DNA of 10,344 nucleotides from an uncultured bacterium (GTDB lineage: Bacteria; Verrucomicrobiota; Lentisphaeria; Victivallales; UBA1829): positions 1 through 10,344 of the forward strand of contig URNE01000046.1 in assembly GCA_900549045.1 (NCBI GenBank). Direction: 5' to 3'. Below the pieces are notes generated by a model. It saw only the letters and a list, made by a program, of their open reading frames with translations. It was not told where the DNA came from and searched no databases. A program made the translations under genes and the position numbers. Each line of letters opens with the position of its first letter. Positions within the stretch are counted from its first letter, which is position 1. This document shows positions 8,559 through 10,344 of the stretch, in pieces.

Positions 8559-10344
8559 TCAGACTTTTTTGACCACGGCGAGCAAAGCCCCAGACTGCAC
8601 CTGATCGCCTTCCCGGACCTGGAAGCTGGCAAGCACGCCGTCAACGGGCGACTGCACTTCGGTTTCCATTTTCATGGATTCGAGGATCATGACCGCCTGA
8701 TCCGCCCGCACCCGGTCGCCGGGATTGACCAGCATGCGGAGCACGATTCCGGGAAGCGCGGCGTTGAGGTTCTCGAACTTCTCCGGCTTTCCCGCCGAAG
8801 CCGCCGTTGCGGGCGTCGCAACCGGAGCGGCATTCTCCTTCACCGTGTAGGAAACCGGAACGCCGTTGACCACGGCTCCGCCTTTGTCAAATTTGACGCA
8901 GTAGTCTTTCCCGTTGATGCAGACCGTCACTTCGGAGCGGCCCGCGCCGGACGAAACAGGCGCAGTTTCCGGACTTTTCACATTTTTGCGCACGCCGATC
9001 CGTCCTTCGCCTTTGAGATAGGCAATCCCCTTCTCCTGACAGGTCGCCGCGATGAAGATGTTTTCATCCGTAATCGGCAGTTTGTTCGCTTCCAGCATGG
9101 CAACGGCGGCCTTGCGCCCCTTCGCGGGATTTGCGTCGTTGAGATCAAGCGGATTTTTTGCCGTCGGTTCCAGATGAAGCTGTTCCGAGGCGATCCGGAC
9201 GACTTCGGGATCCGGTCTGCCCGGTGTTTTGCCGAAATAACCGAGCACCATTTTTCCGTAGCCCTCCGCAATCTTCTTCCACGGTCCGAACATGACGTTG
9301 TTGAACGCCTGCTGGAAATAGAACTGCGAAACCGGCGTGACCGACGTTCCGAAGCCGCCTTTGGAGACGGTCTCGCCCATCGCTTCGATAATGTCGTGGT
9401 ACTTCTCCATCAAACCGTTGTCCCGCAGCATCTGCGTATTTGCCGTAAGCGCTCCGCCGGGCATCGGACAGAACGGAATGATCGGGTCGACTTTGGTCGC
9501 CTCCGGCGGCATGAAATAATCCTTCAGCGCATTCTTGAGACTCTGCTCCAGCCGGATGATTTTCCGATAGTCGATATCAAGCGAGAATTCCGTTCCCCGC
9601 AGAGCATGCCACATGGTGAGGACATCCGGCTGACAGGTTCCGCCCGAAAGCGGGGCAATCGAGAGGTCGATCTGATCCGCACCACCCTCCAGAGCGGCCT
9701 TGTAACAGAGGACTCCGCAACCCGCGGTCTCGTGGGTGTGAAAAGCGATCGGGTATTTGTCACCGACCAGCCGCCGCGCCATTTTTATGGTGTCGTAAAC
9801 CTTTGCCGGACAGGACGTCCCGGAGGCGTCTTTGAACGCTATGGAGTGAAACGGAATATCCGAATTGAGAATCCGGCGGAGAACACTTTCGTAAAATTCA
9901 ACCGTGTGTCCCTGGCACCCCGGCGGAAGCTCCATCATGGTAACCGTGACTTCATGGTGAAGCCCGGCCTCCGCGATGCATTTTCCGCTGTAGATCAGAT
10001 TCTCCGCATCGTTAAGCGCATCGAAATTCCGTATTGTGGTTATGCCGTGTTTCTTCATCAGCTGCGCATGAAGACGGATGATGTCGCGCGGCTGCGAATC
10101 AAGTCCGACGACATTGATGCCGCGCGCAAGGGTCTGCAGATTTGCGGATGCGCCCGCGGCTTTGCGGAAGTTGTCCATCACCGTGAAAGCGTCTTCGTTG
10201 GAATAGAAGTAAGCGGCCTGGAACAGAGCTCCGCCGCCGGCTTCAAAGTGCTGAACGCCCGCCGCCGCGGCCTCCTCGACCACCGGCAGAAAATCGTTGG
10301 AAAAAACACGGGCGCCGATAACCGACTGAAAACCGTCACGGAAT
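8559..10344 (-). CDS. oadA: Biotin-dependent decarboxylase alpha subunit (OadA-like), 5' end beyond the window
   Basis: This is a carboxyltransferase that moves CO2 from an alpha-keto acid, probably oxaloacetate, to its own biotin. About 595 residues are visible; the frame is open to the window edge and begins within RDGFQS, a match to the family's metal-site RDxxQS motif, so few residues should be missing. GTG 10283 is in frame but lies inside this conserved region and is unlikely to be the start. The carboxyltransferase (HMGL-like) domain has NFDALND, the lysine of FKDASG (codon 9831-9833) and the metal-ligand histidines of FHTHETAG (codons 9732-9740). The conserved carboxylase (PYC_OADA) domain covers roughly 9000-9600. 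A Pro/Ala-rich linker leads to a C-terminal biotinyl domain with ESMKMETE (lysine codon 8670-8672). Several core motifs differ from classic OadA, for example HTHETAG where HCHATTG is usual. Pyruvate carboxylase subunit B is the main alternative, but the beta and gamma genes behind it favour the Na+ pump. Confidence 0.88.
   Translation of the reverse strand, partial: FRDGFQSVIGARVFSNDFLPVVEEAAAAGVQHFEAGGGALFQAAYFYSNEDAFTVMDNFRKAAGASANLQTLARGINVVGLDSQPRDIIRLHAQLMKKHGITTIRNFDALNDAENLIYSGKCIAEAGLHHEVTVTMMELPPGCQGHTVEFYESVLRRILNSDIPFHSIAFKDASGTSCPAKVYDTIKMARRLVGDKYPIAFHTHETAGCGVLCYKAALEGGADQIDLSIAPLSGGTCQPDVLTMWHALRGTEFSLDIDYRKIIRLEQSLKNALKDYFMPPEATKVDPIIPFCPMPGGALTANTQMLRDNGLMEKYHDIIEAMGETVSKGGFGTSVTPVSQFYFQQAFNNVMFGPWKKIAEGYGKMVLGYFGKTPGRPDPEVVRIASEQLHLEPTAKNPLDLNDANPAKGRKAAVAMLEANKLPITDENIFIAATCQEKGIAYLKGEGRIGVRKNVKSPETAPVSSGAGRSEVTVCINGKDYCVKFDKGGAVVNGVPVSYTVKENAAPVATPATAASAGKPEKFENLNAALPGIVLRMLVNPGDRVRADQAVMILESMKMETEVQSPVDGVLASFQVREGDQVQSGALLAVVKKV

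Noticed and set aside
10281..10283. GTG as the start of the decarboxylase alpha subunit
   Set aside because: In-frame upstream codons to the window edge encode conserved family sequence including RDGFQS, so the gene continues beyond the window.

Overview
The window reads as a gene-dense chromosomal segment of a Gram-negative, probably anaerobic bacterium of moderately high G+C. Two signs point to this: a lipopolysaccharide-core gene pair closely resembling waaG and waaP of enterobacteria, and a biotin-dependent sodium-pumping decarboxylase operon. Codon choice is C/G-rich at third positions. A member of the PVC group (Lentisphaerota or Verrucomicrobiota type) is my best guess, but it is a guess from overall flavour, not from a marker gene.

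Layout. Positions 29-7017 hold seven genes on the + strand. They are an ABC-F type ATPase (29-1983, interrupted by a one-base frameshift near 1806), NADP-type isocitrate dehydrogenase (2071-3321), a GNAT acetyltransferase (3318-3758), a two-domain DUF2156 protein (3771-4694, interrupted by an in-frame TAA at 4161), WaaG (4696-5835), WaaP (5822-6631) and the ribosome-rescue hydrolase ArfB (6607-7017). From icd onward each gene overlaps the next or follows it by at most 12 bases, so they look like one transcription unit with translational coupling. The only gap of any size, 1984-2070, carries a weak promoter-like element and a good icd ribosome-binding site.

From 10344 down to 7089 the minus strand carries a convergent three-gene operon. 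It encodes a biotin-carrying carboxyltransferase alpha subunit (5' end beyond the window), the integral-membrane beta subunit and a 64-residue gamma-like subunit. Together they would form a membrane complex that decarboxylates an alpha-keto acid, most likely oxaloacetate, and exports Na+. The two convergent units meet at a long GC-rich hairpin at 7036-7083, followed by a T-run when read on the minus strand.

How the genes fit together: icd feeds 2-oxoglutarate and NADPH, and the Oad pump would turn oxaloacetate decarboxylation into a sodium gradient. WaaG and WaaP add the first core glucose and phosphorylate the inner-core heptose. The ABC-F protein and ArfB both act at the ribosome. I did not see a convincing new defence or mobile system here. 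The most notable points are the two interrupted but otherwise well-preserved genes, the divergent Oad alpha subunit, and the A-B-G order with a minimal gamma subunit.
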